A DNA stretch of 64,000 nucleotides from Cellulosimicrobium marinum (GTDB taxonomy: Bacteria; Actinomycetota; Actinomycetes; Actinomycetales; Cellulomonadaceae), in assembly GCF_020551945.1 (NCBI RefSeq), contig NZ_JAJBZH010000004.1:1-64000 (forward strand). The letters are read 5' to 3'. The notes under the pieces were generated by a model. That model was not told the DNA's origin and did not search any database. It saw nothing but the letters and a program-made list of their open reading frames with translations. Shown piece after piece: positions 10,045 to 19,909 of this stretch (positions are counted from its first letter, which is position 1; every line of letters begins with the position of its first letter). The position numbers and the translations under genes were made by a program.

Positions 10045-12144
10045 ATGAACATCAAGAAGATTCTCAGCGGGCCGATCATCTGGATCGTGCTCGGCCTCGT
10101 GATCCTGTGGATCGCGTTCACGACCCTGTCCCGGCCGAGCGTCCAGCGGATCGACACGTCCGCCGGTCTCGAGCTGCTCGCGGGCGACACGGTGGACCAG
10201 GCGCTCCTCGTGGACGGCGACCAGCGCGTACGCCTCACGCTGTCCGACCCCTACGTGACCGACGAGGGCACGGACGACGAGCACGACTACGGGACGAACG
10301 TCGAGTTCTTCTACGTCGCGCCGCAGGGCGAGGCCGTCGTGGACGCCGTCGTGGCCGCCGAGCCGGAGGACGGGTACAACTCGGAGGTCGCGCAGCCGTC
10401 GTTCTGGACGTCGCTGCTCGGCCTGCTCATCCCGTTCCTCATCATCGGCGTGCTGTTCTGGTTCCTGCTGTCCCGCATGCAGGGCGGCGGCTCCCGGGTC
10501 ATGGGCTTCGGCAAGTCGAAGGCGAAGCTCGTCTCGAAGGACACGCCCCAGGTGACGTTCGCCGACGTCGCGGGCGCCGACGAGGCCGTCGAGGAGCTGC
10601 ACGAGATCAAGGAGTTCCTCGCCGAGCCGGACAAGTTCCAGGCCGTGGGCGCGAAGATCCCCAAGGGCGTGCTCCTGTACGGCCCGCCGGGGACGGGCAA
10701 GACGCTGCTCGCGCGCGCCGTCGCCGGCGAGGCGGGCGTGCCCTTCTACTCGATCTCCGGCTCGGACTTCGTCGAGATGTTCGTCGGCGTGGGTGCGAGC
10801 CGTGTGCGCGACCTGTTCAACCAGGCCAAGGAGAACTCGCCCGCGATCATCTTCGTCGACGAGATCGACGCCGTCGGCCGCCACCGCGGCGCGGGCATGG
10901 GCGGCGGGCACGACGAGCGCGAGCAGACGCTCAACCAGCTGCTCGTCGAGATGGACGGGTTCGACGTCAAGACGAACGTCATCCTCATCGCCGCGACGAA
11001 CCGCCCCGACATCCTCGACCCCGCGCTCCTGCGCCCGGGCCGCTTCGACCGGCAGGTCGCGGTCGAGGCGCCCGACCTCAAGGGCCGCGAGGCGATCCTG
11101 GGCGTGCACGCGCAGGGCAAGCCGATCGTCGACGGGATCGACCTCGCCGCCGTCGCGCGCCGCACCCCGGGGTTCACCGGTGCCGACCTCGCGAACGTGC
11201 TCAACGAGGCCGCGCTGCTCACCGCGCGCAGCGGCGCCCAGCTCATCGACGACCGCGCGCTCGACGAGGCGATCGACCGCGTCGTCGCCGGGCCGCAGAA
11301 GCGCACCCGCGTGATGAACGTCAAGGAGCAGAAGATCACCGCGTACCACGAGGGCGGCCACGCCCTCGTCGCCGCGGCGATGCGCTACACGGACCCCGTC
11401 ACGAAGGTGACGATCCTGCCGCGCGGCCGTGCGCTCGGCTACACGATGGTCATGCCGACCGAGGACAAGTACTCCACGACGCGCAACGAGCTGCTCGACC
11501 AGCTCGCCTACGCGATGGGCGGCCGTGTCGCCGAGGAGCTCGTGTTCCACGACCCGACCACGGGCGCGTCGAACGACATCGAGAAGGCCACGGCGATCGC
11601 CCGCAAGATGGTCACCGAGTACGGCATGAGCGAGCGCGTCGGCGCGATCAAGCTCGGCAGCGGGTCGGGCGAGCCGTTCCTCGGCCGCGACATGGGCCAC
11701 CAGCGCGACTACTCCGAGTCCGTGGCGGGGACCGTCGACCACGAGGTCCGCAAGCTCGTCGACGCCGCGCACGACGAGGCGTGGGAGGTGCTCACCCAGT
11801 ACCGCGACGTGCTCGACGCGCTCGTCCTCGAGCTCCTGGAGAAGGAGACGCTCAACCAGGCCGAGCTCGCGCGCGTGTTCGCCCCTGTGGTCAAGCGCGA
11901 CGCGCGCGACGTGTGGCTGTCGAGCGAGCAGCGCGCCGTCTCCCAGCGTGGCCCGGTGCTCACCGAGGCCGAGAAGGCGTCGCAGAACGGCCACCCCGTC
12001 ATCCCGCAGGACGAGGCCGCGGCGGCGAACGACGAGCTGCCGCCGGAGCGCGTCGGCGAGGTGCCGGCGGACGCCCCGCTCGACCGGGCCGTCGGTCAGG
12101 ACGGGGCGGGCGACGGCGTCAGCGACGCCACGGGCCGGCCCTGA
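10045..12144 (+). CDS. ftsH: ATP-dependent zinc metalloprotease FtsH
   Basis: Membrane AAA+ protease that degrades misassembled membrane and short-lived regulatory proteins as a hexamer. 699 residues from ATG 10045 (MNIKKILSG, the canonical family N terminus). Two membrane segments (about 9-26 and 125-145) flank an extracytoplasmic domain. Walker A GPPGTGKT is at 213-220, Walker B IIFVDEID follows, and the second region of homology is [17 protein letters not shown]. The zinc motif HEGGH is at 435-439. The C-terminal tail is Pro/Asp/Gly-rich. Its stop overlaps the folE start (TGATG), coupling the two genes. Confidence 0.97.
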   Translation: MNIKKILSGPIIWIVLGLVILWIAFTTLSRPSVQRIDTSAGLELLAGDTVDQALLVDGDQRVRLTLSDPYVTDEGTDDEHDYGTNVEFFYVAPQGEAVVDAVVAAEPEDGYNSEVAQPSFWTSLLGLLIPFLIIGVLFWFLLSRMQGGGSRVMGFGKSKAKLVSKDTPQVTFADVAGADEAVEELHEIKEFLAEPDKFQAVGAKIPKGVLLYGPPGTGKTLLARAVAGEAGVPFYSISGSDFVEMFVGVGASRVRDLFNQAKENSPAIIFVDEIDAVGRHRGAGMGGGHDEREQTLNQLLVEMDGFDVKTNVILIAATNRPDILDPALLRPGRFDRQVAVEAPDLKGREAILGVHAQGKPIVDGIDLAAVARRTPGFTGADLANVLNEAALLTARSGAQLIDDRALDEAIDRVVAGPQKRTRVMNVKEQKITAYHEGGHALVAAAMRYTDPVTKVTILPRGRALGYTMVMPTEDKYSTTRNELLDQLAYAMGGRVAEELVFHDPTTGASNDIEKATAIARKMVTEYGMSERVGAIKLGSGSGEPFLGRDMGHQRDYSESVAGTVDHEVRKLVDAAHDEAWEVLTQYRDVLDALVLELLEKETLNQAELARVFAPVVKRDARDVWLSSEQRAVSQRGPVLTEAEKASQNGHPVIPQDEAAAANDELPPERVGEVPADAPLDRAVGQDGAGDGVSDATGRP

Positions 12145-12785
12145 TGACGCACCAGGACGGGGCGGGCGGGATCACCCGCGCGGGGTCCGCGGAGGACCTG
12201 CGCGCCCCGGCGGAGGTGCCGCCCTACGACGCCGACCGGGCCGAGGCGGCCGTGCGCGAGCTCCTGCTCGCGGTGGGGGAGGACCCGGACCGCGAGGGCC
12301 TGCGGGAGACCCCGGCGCGGGTGGCGCGCGCCTACCGCGAGATCTTCGCCGGGCTGCGGCAGGAGGCGGGCGACGTCCTCACCACGACGTTCGACCTCGG
12401 GCACGAGGAGATGGTGCTCGTCAAGGACATCGAGGTGTACTCGACGTGCGAGCACCACCTCGTCCCGTTCCACGGCGTCGCGCACGTCGGGTACATCCCC
12501 AACGTCGACGGACGCATCACCGGGCTGTCGAAGCTCGCCCGGCTCGTCGAGGTGTTCGCCCGCCGCCCGCAGGTGCAGGAGCGCCTCACCTCGCAGGTCG
12601 CGGACGCGCTCGTCGAGCACCTGCTGCCGCGCGGGGCGATCGTCGTGGTCGAGTGCGAGCACCTGTGCATGTCGATGCGGGGCGTGCGCAAGCCCGGTTC
12701 GCGGACGGTGACGTCCGCCGTGCGCGGCCAGATGCGCGACCCCGCGACCCGGGCCGAGGCCATGAGCCTCATCCTGGGCCGCTAG
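12144..12785 (+). CDS. folE: GTP cyclohydrolase I
   Basis: First step of folate synthesis: GTP to 7,8-dihydroneopterin triphosphate plus formate. 213 residues. Zinc ligands lie in [12 protein letters not shown] and [11 protein letters not shown], and the C-terminal [14 protein letters not shown] is the substrate-binding signature. Start ATG 12144 overlaps the ftsH stop. folE-folP-folB/folK form the folate block of this operon. Confidence 0.97.
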   Translation: MTHQDGAGGITRAGSAEDLRAPAEVPPYDADRAEAAVRELLLAVGEDPDREGLRETPARVARAYREIFAGLRQEAGDVLTTTFDLGHEEMVLVKDIEVYSTCEHHLVPFHGVAHVGYIPNVDGRITGLSKLARLVEVFARRPQVQERLTSQVADALVEHLLPRGAIVVVECEHLCMSMRGVRKPGSRTVTSAVRGQMRDPATRAEAMSLILGR

Positions 12786-12799
12786 GCCCGGTCGACGCC

Positions 12800-13738
12800 G
12801 TGACCCGCGACACCTCGCCCCTCCCGGGCGACCTGCGCGTCGCCGGGCTCGACGACCTCGCCGGGCTGGGCCGGACGCTCGTCATGGGCGTCGTCAACGT
12901 CACGCCGGACTCGTTCTCGGACGGCGGCGAGTGGTTCGAGCCCGACGCCGCCGTGGCCCACGGGCTCGAGCTGCTCGCCGAGGGCGCGGACGTCCTCGAC
13001 GTCGGGGGCGAGTCCACCCGCCCGGGCGCGGGCCGCGTGCCGGTGGCCGACGAGCTCGCCCGCGTCCTGCCGGTCGTCTCCGCGCTGGCGGAGCGGGGCG
13101 CCGTCGTCAGCGTCGACACGACACGCGCGGTCGTCGCGGAACGCGCGGTCGCGGCCGGTGCCCGCCTCGTCAACGACGTCTCGGGCGGGCTCGCCGACCC
13201 CCGCATGGCGGACGTCGTCGCCCGCACCGGGGTGGCGTACGTCTGCATGCACTGGCGCGGGCACGCCGACGTCATGGACGACCTCGAGGACTACGACGAC
13301 GTCGTCACGGACGTGCGGTCCGAGCTGGCCGCCCGGGTCGACGCGCTCCTCGCGGCGGGGGTGCGGCGGGAGCAGGTCGTCCTCGACCCCGGTCTCGGCT
13401 TCTCCAAGTCGGGGACCGCGAACTGGCCGCTGCTCGCCCGTCTCGGCGAGGTCCGGGACCTCGGCCTGCCCGTGCTCGTCGGGGCGTCGCGCAAGCGTTT
13501 CCTCGGTCACCTGCTCGCCGGCGTCGACGGCGACCCGGCCCCACCGCTGGCCCGTGACGACGCGACCGCCGCCGTCACGGCCCTCGCCGCCGCCGCGGGC
13601 GCGTGGTGCGTGCGCGTGCACGCGGTGCGCGCGTCGGCCGACGCGGTGCGCGTCGCCGCGGCGTGGTCGCGCGGTGCCGAACCGTCGGGGCACCCCGACG
13701 GCGCCCCGGGCGACTCGACGGAGCGGCCCGCGACCTAG
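12800..13738 (+). CDS. folP: dihydropteroate synthase
   Basis: Condenses 6-hydroxymethyl-dihydropterin diphosphate with p-aminobenzoate. It is the target of sulfonamides. 312 residues from GTG 12800, 14 bases after folE. Signature 1 VMGVVNVTPDSFSDGG, signature 2 DVGGESTRPGA, LVNDVSGG and VGASRKRFLG are all present, giving a complete TIM-barrel enzyme. The last ~20 residues are a low-complexity tail. Confidence 0.96.
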   Translation: MTRDTSPLPGDLRVAGLDDLAGLGRTLVMGVVNVTPDSFSDGGEWFEPDAAVAHGLELLAEGADVLDVGGESTRPGAGRVPVADELARVLPVVSALAERGAVVSVDTTRAVVAERAVAAGARLVNDVSGGLADPRMADVVARTGVAYVCMHWRGHADVMDDLEDYDDVVTDVRSELAARVDALLAAGVRREQVVLDPGLGFSKSGTANWPLLARLGEVRDLGLPVLVGASRKRFLGHLLAGVDGDPAPPLARDDATAAVTALAAAAGAWCVRVHAVRASADAVRVAAAWSRGAEPSGHPDGAPGDSTERPAT

Positions 13739-13861
13739 CAGGATGGGGCCGCGGGCCCGAGCACGGCAGGCAGCACGGACCGGACCGCCCGGTTCCACTC
13801 ACGACAGCGGACCACGACCGCCCCAGGGCGACCGTGGTCCCTCGCCAGGACGGAGTACGAC

Positions 13862-16270
13862 GTGACCACAGCGTTCGCAGGAGCGGTCCTCGACGCGGAC
13901 GGGCGGCCGTTCGACCGGATCCGGCTCACGGGGCTCAGCAGCACCGGCCACCACGGCGTCTACGACCACGAGAAGGTGGACGGCCAGCTCTTCCGCGCGG
14001 ACGTGGTGCTGCACCTCGACACGCGCGAGGCGGCCCGGGGCGACGACCTCGCCGACACGGTGAGCTACGCGGGCGTCGCGGAGGACGTCGTGGCGGTGCT
14101 CGCCGGATCGCCGGCCGACCTCATCGAGACCGTGGCGGAGCGCATCGCCGCGACGATCCTCACGCACCCGGACGTCGTCGCGGTCGACGTCGCGGTGCAC
14201 AAGCCGCAGGCGCCGCTGTCCGTCCCGTTCGACGACGTCGAGGTCGTCATCCGCCGCGACCGGGTCGTCGCGCCGGTCGTCGCGCCCTTCGGGCGTCGCG
14301 ACGGCCACGCGGCCGCGCCGATCCCCGTGGGCTCGGTCGCTCCCGCGCTCATCCACGGGGTGGAGGCGGGTCGCGAGCCGGAGCCCGAGCCGCTGCTCGC
14401 CGAGGCGCCGTCGGTGATGCCCCCGAGCATCCCGCCGGCGGGGTCGCCGTCGGCACCGCCCGTCCCGCCGCCCGCGGCGACCGAGCACCCGGCCCTGGTC
14501 GACGACCAGCCCGACGCCGCCGGCCCGGACGAGCACGACGACGCCCGCCTCCCGGCCGGGCCCGAGACCGGCCCGGTCGCGGACGAGCGCGACGAGGACG
14601 ACCGCTCCGCGCCCCCTGCCGCCTTCGAGGAGCTCGCGCACCACGGTGCGACGGCGACCGACGCCCAGGCCGACCACCGTCCCGAGGACCGGGCGGAGAC
14701 CGTCACCCCGGTGGCCGCGGGCGACGCGTCGCACCTCGCCGTCGCCCCGCCCGTCCCCGTCCCGCCGCCCGTGGACCCCCTGGCGACCGGGCCCACCGCC
14801 CCGGACGACGACGCCGCTGCGGCGGACGACGTGGCCGGTACCGACGAGGTGACCGGTGGGGACGACGTCGTGCCGCACCCCGCACCGTTCGACGCGCCCG
14901 CACCCCAGGACGTCCGGGACGAGGCGCACGACGTCGTGGCGGCGCCCGCCGAGCAGGAAGCACCGGCGGAGCGCGAGCACGACCGCATGGACGAGGTGCC
15001 CGCCGGGTTCGTGGAGGTCGTCCTCGCGCTCGGGGCCAACCTCGGCGACCCGCAGCAGACGCTGCACGACGCGATCACCGACCTCGACAGGATCGCGGGC
15101 CTGGAGATCACCGAGGTCTCCCCGCTGGCCCGCACGGCCGCCGTGGGCGGTCCGGAGCAGCCCGACTTCCTCAACATCGTGCTGCTCGCCCGGACCCGCC
15201 TGTCGGCCCGCGACCTGCTGCACGCGTGCCAGGGGGTCGAGAAGGCCCACGGCCGTGTCCGCGACGAGCGGTGGGGTCCGCGGACGCTCGACGTCGACCT
15301 CGTCGTGTACGGGAACCTGACGGCCGTCGCCGACGACCTGGAGCTCCCGCACCCCCGCGCCCACGAGCGCGCGTTCGTGCTCGAGCCCTGGGCGCAGATC
15401 GCGCCGGACGCCGTCCTCCCGGGGCTCGGCGGCGGGCCCGTGGCGGCGCTGGCGGCGACCGCGCCGGACCGGGGCGGCATCCGCTGGCTCGCGCTCGACT
15501 GGCTGACGGAGCCGGCGCCGAACCCGACGGGCGCCGTGCCCGTGACGACCGCCCGGCAGGACGCCGCGCCCCCGCCCCCGGAGGCGCCCGTGCACTCGGG
15601 GGAGGCCGCACCCGCCGGACCTGCCGCTCCTGTCCCGCCCGCGCCGTCGGCGGCCCCGTCGCCCGCGACCGCGCCGACGCCGCACCCTGCGGCGCGACCG
15701 GCCGAGCCGTTCCGCCACGACGAGTCGTTCCGCCCGGAGGAGCAGTTCCGCCTGGAGGAGCAGTTCCGACCGGAGGAGCGGTTCCGACCGGTCGAACCGT
15801 TCCGACCGGCCGAACCGACACACCCGGTCGACGACGTGCGCCCGGCCGAGGGGACACGGCCCGTCTTCTCCCCGGTCGCCGACGGACCGGTGCCCGCGCC
15901 GAACCCGGGCCCGCCCGCGGTCCGGCTGCCCGAGCCGCCGGAACGCCCTGCGCCCGCGCCGACGCCCGAGCACGACGGCATCATCCGAGGGGTGCCGTTC
16001 GCACCGGTCGCCGCCCCGGGGCCGCTCGCGGACCCGGCGCTGCACCCCGCGGCCCGCCCGGCCGAGCCCGCGCCGGCCCCGCCGTCGGCCCCCGCGCCGC
16101 CGTCGGCGCCCGTCGCTCCGCACGCCCCCGCGCAGCATCCCCCGGCGCAGCAGTCTCCCGCGCAGCAGCCCCCCGCGCCGCAGGCACCGCCTCGTGAGTC
16201 CGCGGAGCCGGTCTCGCCGTGGCCGGCGTTCCCGCCCGTGCACGACCCGTCGCGCGACCCGCAGCGCTGA
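13862..16270 (+). CDS. folBK: bifunctional dihydroneopterin aldolase / HPPK fusion with long linker and tail
   Basis: One 802-residue frame joins two consecutive folate enzymes. FolB (about 1-145: LTGLSSTGHHGVYDHEK, LADTVSYAG, VHKPQAPL) cleaves dihydroneopterin. FolK (about 380-550: VLALGANLGDPQQTL, GGPEQPDFLNIV, RTLDVDLVVYG) pyrophosphorylates the product. Between them lie about 235 residues rich in Ala, Pro, Asp and Glu with no recognisable domain. About 250 more Pro/Ala-rich residues follow FolK, including FRPEE-type repeats around 618-655. FolB-FolK fusions are known, but linker and tail this long are unusual. No frameshift or stop interrupts the frame. Start GTG 13862 has a GGAG site. 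The last base of the stop begins the next start (TGATG). Confidence 0.92.
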   Translation: MTTAFAGAVLDADGRPFDRIRLTGLSSTGHHGVYDHEKVDGQLFRADVVLHLDTREAARGDDLADTVSYAGVAEDVVAVLAGSPADLIETVAERIAATILTHPDVVAVDVAVHKPQAPLSVPFDDVEVVIRRDRVVAPVVAPFGRRDGHAAAPIPVGSVAPALIHGVEAGREPEPEPLLAEAPSVMPPSIPPAGSPSAPPVPPPAATEHPALVDDQPDAAGPDEHDDARLPAGPETGPVADERDEDDRSAPPAAFEELAHHGATATDAQADHRPEDRAETVTPVAAGDASHLAVAPPVPVPPPVDPLATGPTAPDDDAAAADDVAGTDEVTGGDDVVPHPAPFDAPAPQDVRDEAHDVVAAPAEQEAPAEREHDRMDEVPAGFVEVVLALGANLGDPQQTLHDAITDLDRIAGLEITEVSPLARTAAVGGPEQPDFLNIVLLARTRLSARDLLHACQGVEKAHGRVRDERWGPRTLDVDLVVYGNLTAVADDLELPHPRAHERAFVLEPWAQIAPDAVLPGLGGGPVAALAATAPDRGGIRWLALDWLTEPAPNPTGAVPVTTARQDAAPPPPEAPVHSGEAAPAGPAAPVPPAPSAAPSPATAPTPHPAARPAEPFRHDESFRPEEQFRLEEQFRPEERFRPVEPFRPAEPTHPVDDVRPAEGTRPVFSPVADGPVPAPNPGPPAVRLPEPPERPAPAPTPEHDGIIRGVPFAPVAAPGPLADPALHPAARPAEPAPAPPSAPAPPSAPVAPHAPAQHPPAQQSPAQQPPAPQAPPRESAEPVSPWPAFPPVHDPSRDPQR

Positions 16271-16776
16271 TGCGACGGACCTCGGTCGGCACTCTCCTGC
16301 TCGTCGCCGCCGTCACGACGGCGGTGGGCTGGCTCGTGGTGCGCTGGCTGGAGGGCCGGGGGACGTACCTGCCCGCGGTGCCGTGGGTGGTGGACGTCGC
16401 GATCGTCGCGCTCGCCGGGGCGGTGCTGTGGGCGGGCTGGACGGTGCGGTCCTACCAGAAGGGCAAGCGGCCGGGCCTGGACCCGATCCGGGCGGCGCGG
16501 ACGTTCGTGCTCGCCAAGGCGGCCGCGCTCACGGGGGCCCTGCTCGCAGGGTGGTACGGCGCGCAGGTCCTCGCCGTGCTGGGTGACCTGGCGATCGAGG
16601 CCCGTCGCGACCGCGCGGTCGCGGCGGGTGTCGCGGTCGGGTGCGCGGTGGTCCTGGCGGTCGTGGGTCTCCTCGCGGAGCGCTTCTGCCAGCTCCCGCC
16701 GCCCGGCGAGGAGGACGAGGTGCGCGGGCGGCGTGGTTCGACGGAGGCGGACGGCGAGGCGGGCGCCTCGGCCTGA
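16270..16776 (+). CDS. DUF3180 membrane protein
   Basis: 168 residues from ATG 16270, which overlaps the folBK stop. Four hydrophobic segments are visible (about 7-25, 34-52, 80-102 and 116-138), and the C-terminal end is charged. The family sits after folK in many actinobacteria. Its function is unknown, and the position suggests cotranscription rather than a folate role. Confidence 0.8.
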   Translation: MRRTSVGTLLLVAAVTTAVGWLVVRWLEGRGTYLPAVPWVVDVAIVALAGAVLWAGWTVRSYQKGKRPGLDPIRAARTFVLAKAAALTGALLAGWYGAQVLAVLGDLAIEARRDRAVAAGVAVGCAVVLAVVGLLAERFCQLPPPGEEDEVRGRRGSTEADGEAGASA

Positions 16777-16803
16777 GCGCTGTCCGGTGCACCGACCGGA
16801 TGG

Positions 16804-16809
16804 GAGAAT
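16804..16809 (+). promoter_or_regulatory. -10-like box (GAGAAT) of the first PH-domain gene
   Basis: GAGAAT ends 6 bases before ATG 16816. It departs from TANNNT only at the first base. It may create an internal leaderless promoter in the operon. Confidence 0.4.
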
Positions 16810-16815
16810 CGAGAC

Positions 16816-17349
16816 ATGACCGACCAGGACCGTGCCACGACGTCCGCACCCGCGACCCCGGGCGCCGGCGGCCCGTTCGACCCGCCGGGCGTCGAGTGGA
16901 CCCGCGTGTCGCCCCGCCTGGCGACGGCGCGGCTGCTGTCGGCCGGGATCGTCCTCGCGGTGCTCCTCGTCGTCGTGGTGGTGCTGCTCCTCCTGGTCGA
17001 CCACTGGTGGCCGTGGATCCTCGTGGCGCTGCTCGTCGCGGACGCCGTGTGGACGGTGGTCGTCGTGCCACGGCAGGTCCGCGCCATCGGCTACGCGGAG
17101 CGGGACGACGACCTCCTCATCCGCAAGGGCATCATGTTCCGGACGCTCGTCGTCGTCCCGTACGGTCGCATGCAGTACGTCGACGTGCAGGCCGGCCCGT
17201 TGGCCCGCAGGCTCCGCATCGCGCAGGTCCAGCTGCACACGGCGTCCGCGTCGACGGACGCGACGATCGACGGTCTGGAGCCCGCCGAGGCGGACCGCCT
17301 GCGCGACCGTCTCGCGTCGCGCGGCGAGGCCCGGCTGGCCGGCCTGTGA
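16816..17349 (+). CDS. bacterial PH-domain (bPH2, YdbS-like) membrane protein
   Basis: 177 residues. Two adjacent hydrophobic segments (about 40-61 and 64-85) are followed by a bPH2 domain with the typical YAERDDDLLIRKGIMFRTLVVVPYGRMQYVDV start and LHTASAS end. Members of this family are found in pairs with a longer multi-PH protein, as here. No activity is established. The stop overlaps the next GTG start. Confidence 0.82.
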   Translation: MTDQDRATTSAPATPGAGGPFDPPGVEWTRVSPRLATARLLSAGIVLAVLLVVVVVLLLLVDHWWPWILVALLVADAVWTVVVVPRQVRAIGYAERDDDLLIRKGIMFRTLVVVPYGRMQYVDVQAGPLARRLRIAQVQLHTASASTDATIDGLEPAEADRLRDRLASRGEARLAGL

Positions 17350-18962
17350 GCGGGGGCGACGCCCGGGTCGAGGCGGTGCCGCGGCCGGGGGCGGACGAGC
17401 TCGAGTGGCACCGGGTGCACCCCGTCACCCCGCTGGTGCGGGGGTGGACCGTCATCGCGGTGCTGCTCGTCGTCGTCGGGCAGCAGGCGCTCAACGGGCT
17501 GCCGGAGGGGCAGAACGTGTTCGAGGGGGACCTGTGGTGGCAGGTCCTGCTGGGCGTGCTCGCGATCGGTCTCGTGGGTCTCGGGTACTCGGCGCTCGCG
17601 TGGCGCATGACGAGCTACGCGGTCGACGACGAGTCCGTGCACCTGCGCACCGGGGTCCTGTTCCGGCAGCAGCGGCGGGCGCGGCTCGACCGGCTCCAGG
17701 CCGTCGACGTGTCCCAGCCTCTCCTCGCCCGGTTCTTCGGCCTGGCGGAGCTCCGGCTCGAGGTCGCCGGGGGCGGCGACTCGGGCGTGAAGCTCGGGTT
17801 CCTCAAGGACGCCGACGCGAACCGGCTGCGGGTCGAGCTGCTCGCGCGGGCCGCGGGTCTGCGGGTCGACCACCCGGCGGCGACGGCGCCCCACGGCGTG
17901 GGGGCCCCGCACCCGGGCACGACGCCCCCGGGCGCCCCGGACGGGACGCCCCCTGGTGCGTCCCCCGTCGCGGGTGACCACGCGGCCCAGGTGCCCGCCC
18001 CGACGCTCGAGGCTCCCGAGCAGCCCGTGACGGCCGTCCAGCCGGGGCGTCTCGTCGCGTCGCTGCTGCGCTCGGGCGCCACGCTGGGTCTGGTCCTCGG
18101 CATCCTCGGGATCGTGGGCGTGGTCGTGGGCACGCGCGAGATCGGCATCCTCTTCAGCGCGCTGCCGGCCGTGCTCGGCTTCGGCGGCTACCTCTTCCAG
18201 CGGTTCACCGGGGAGTTCGGCTTCCGGTCCGCGATCTCGCCCGACGGGATCCGCCTGCGTCACGGCCTCCTCGAGACGCGCTCGCAGACGATCCCGCCCG
18301 GTCGCGTCCAGGCGGTGCGGCTGCTCCAGGGCCCGTTCTGGCGCGGACCGGACTGGTGGCGCGTCGACGTCAACGTCGCCGGGTACGGCCCGAGCGCGGA
18401 CGGGACCCAGACGAAGAGCGTCCTGCTCCCGGTGGGCACCCGGGACGAGGCGCTCGCGGCGCTGTGGCTCGTGCTGCCGGACCTCGGCACACCGGACCCG
18501 CGCGCGCTGCTCGACGAGGGCCTGTCGGGGCGCGACGCGGGCGACTACTTCGTCGTGTCGCCGCGGCGTGCGCGCCTGCTCGACCCGCTGTCGTGGCGGC
18601 GCAACGGGTTCAGCGTGACGGACCGCGCGCTCGTGCTGCGCAGCGGTCGGGTGTTCCGCAGCCTCGTCGTCGTGCCGCACGAGCGCACCCAGTCGCTGGC
18701 GCTCCAGCAGGGGCCGCTGCAGCGCCGGTTCGACGTCGCGACGTTCGCGGTCCACTCGACCCCGGGCCCGGTCGTCCCGATGGCGCGGCACCTGGACGCG
18801 GGCGACGCCGCGCGCCTCCTCGACACGCAGGCCGCCCGTGCGCACGAGGCGCGCGCGCACCAGGGGCCCGAGCTGTGGATGCGTCGCGACGAGGTGCCGC
18901 TGGACGCGTCCGCGGACGGGCCGGCCGAGCCCGTGGCGTCGGGCGAGGGGCGGGACGCGTGA
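17346..18962 (+). CDS. large PH-domain (YdbT-like) membrane protein
   Basis: 538 residues from GTG 17346, overlapping the previous stop. It has repeated units of membrane segments plus bPH2 domains: the first PH region begins [19 protein letters not shown], the second [16 protein letters not shown], and the third [15 protein letters not shown] Pro/Ala-rich linker lies near 180-220. This matches the YdbT family that pairs with YdbS. In Bacillus such proteins affect susceptibility to LCI-type antimicrobial peptides, but no role is known in actinobacteria. The stop overlaps the DUF2520 gene start (GTGA). Confidence 0.82.
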   Translation: MSGGDARVEAVPRPGADELEWHRVHPVTPLVRGWTVIAVLLVVVGQQALNGLPEGQNVFEGDLWWQVLLGVLAIGLVGLGYSALAWRMTSYAVDDESVHLRTGVLFRQQRRARLDRLQAVDVSQPLLARFFGLAELRLEVAGGGDSGVKLGFLKDADANRLRVELLARAAGLRVDHPAATAPHGVGAPHPGTTPPGAPDGTPPGASPVAGDHAAQVPAPTLEAPEQPVTAVQPGRLVASLLRSGATLGLVLGILGIVGVVVGTREIGILFSALPAVLGFGGYLFQRFTGEFGFRSAISPDGIRLRHGLLETRSQTIPPGRVQAVRLLQGPFWRGPDWWRVDVNVAGYGPSADGTQTKSVLLPVGTRDEALAALWLVLPDLGTPDPRALLDEGLSGRDAGDYFVVSPRRARLLDPLSWRRNGFSVTDRALVLRSGRVFRSLVVVPHERTQSLALQQGPLQRRFDVATFAVHSTPGPVVPMARHLDAGDAARLLDTQAARAHEARAHQGPELWMRRDEVPLDASADGPAEPVASGEGRDA

Positions 18963-19909
18963 GCGGAGCACGCCCGGGCCGCCTCGGCGTCGGGGTGGTC
19001 GGCGCGGGCCGGGTCGGGGCGGTCCTGGGGAGCGCGCTGTGCGCCGCGGGGCACGCCGTGGTCGGCGCGAGCGGCATCTCGGAGGCGTCGCGGGACCGGG
19101 TGGAGGCGTTGCTCCCAGGCGTGCCCGTCCTGGAGGTGCCCGACGTCGTCGAGCGGGCGGAGCTCGCGCTCCTCGCCGTGCCCGACGACGCGCTGCCGGG
19201 CCTCGTCCAGGGCCTCGCCGACGTCGGGGCGTGGCAGCCCGGGCAGATCGTCCTGCACACGTCCGGCCGGTTCGGCGCGCGCGTGCTGGACCCGGCGCGC
19301 GCGGCCGGCGCGATCCCGCTCGCGGTCCACCCGGCGATGACGTTCACGGGGACGTCGCTCGACCTGGCCCGGCTGGAGGGCACGACGTTCGCGGTGACGG
19401 GCCCGGCGCCGGTCCTGCCGATCGGGCAGGCGCTCGTCGTGGAGCTCGGCGGGGAGCCGGTGGTCGTCGCGGAGGAGTCGCGCGGGCTCTACCACGCGGC
19501 TCTCGCCCACGGGGCGAACCATCTCGTGGTGCTCGTCGCGCAGGCGGCACAGGCGCTCGAGGCCGCGGGCGTGGAGCATCCGGGACGAGCCCTCGCCCCG
19601 CTGCTGTCCGCCGCGCTCGACGGGGCGACGCGCGCCGCCGACCGTGCCGCGGAGTCCGGCGCCGGGGCCGCCGGGGCCATCTCGGCGCTCACGGGACCGG
19701 TGTCGCGCGGGGACGTGGGCACCGTCGTCGAGCACCTCGCGGCCCTGCGCGGCCTGGCGGCGACGAGCGACGCCGAGGACGTGCTCGCCTCGTACGTGGC
19801 CCTGGGCGGGGCGGCCGCGCGCCGCGCGCACGCGAGCGGCCGGATCGACGCGGCGGCGGAGCGGGCCGTGCTCGACGCGCTGGACGACGCCGAGGAGGTC
19901 GGAGGATGA
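18959..19909 (+). CDS. Rossmann-fold DUF2520 protein, candidate ketopantoate reductase (PanG-like)
   Basis: 316 residues. The N-terminal NAD(P)-binding motif [19 protein letters not shown] is followed by [15 protein letters not shown] and HTSGRFGA, then an all-helical C-terminal DUF2520 domain. The gene overlaps panC by four bases, a tight coupling. PanG-type ketopantoate reductases, which replace PanE, belong to the same broad Rossmann/DUF2520 group. A pantothenate role is therefore a reasonable inference, not a demonstrated one. Confidence 0.8.
   Translation: MSGARPGRLGVGVVGAGRVGAVLGSALCAAGHAVVGASGISEASRDRVEALLPGVPVLEVPDVVERAELALLAVPDDALPGLVQGLADVGAWQPGQIVLHTSGRFGARVLDPARAAGAIPLAVHPAMTFTGTSLDLARLEGTTFAVTGPAPVLPIGQALVVELGGEPVVVAEESRGLYHAALAHGANHLVVLVAQAAQALEAAGVEHPGRALAPLLSAALDGATRAADRAAESGAGAAGAISALTGPVSRGDVGTVVEHLAALRGLAATSDAEDVLASYVALGGAAARRAHASGRIDAAAERAVLDALDDAEEVGG

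Noticed and set aside
14065-17238. 1057-residue and other long minus-strand frames across folBK and the PH gene
   Set aside because: These are antisense to a well supported gene. Their length comes from the Ala/Pro-rich coding of folBK, which has few stops on the opposite strand.
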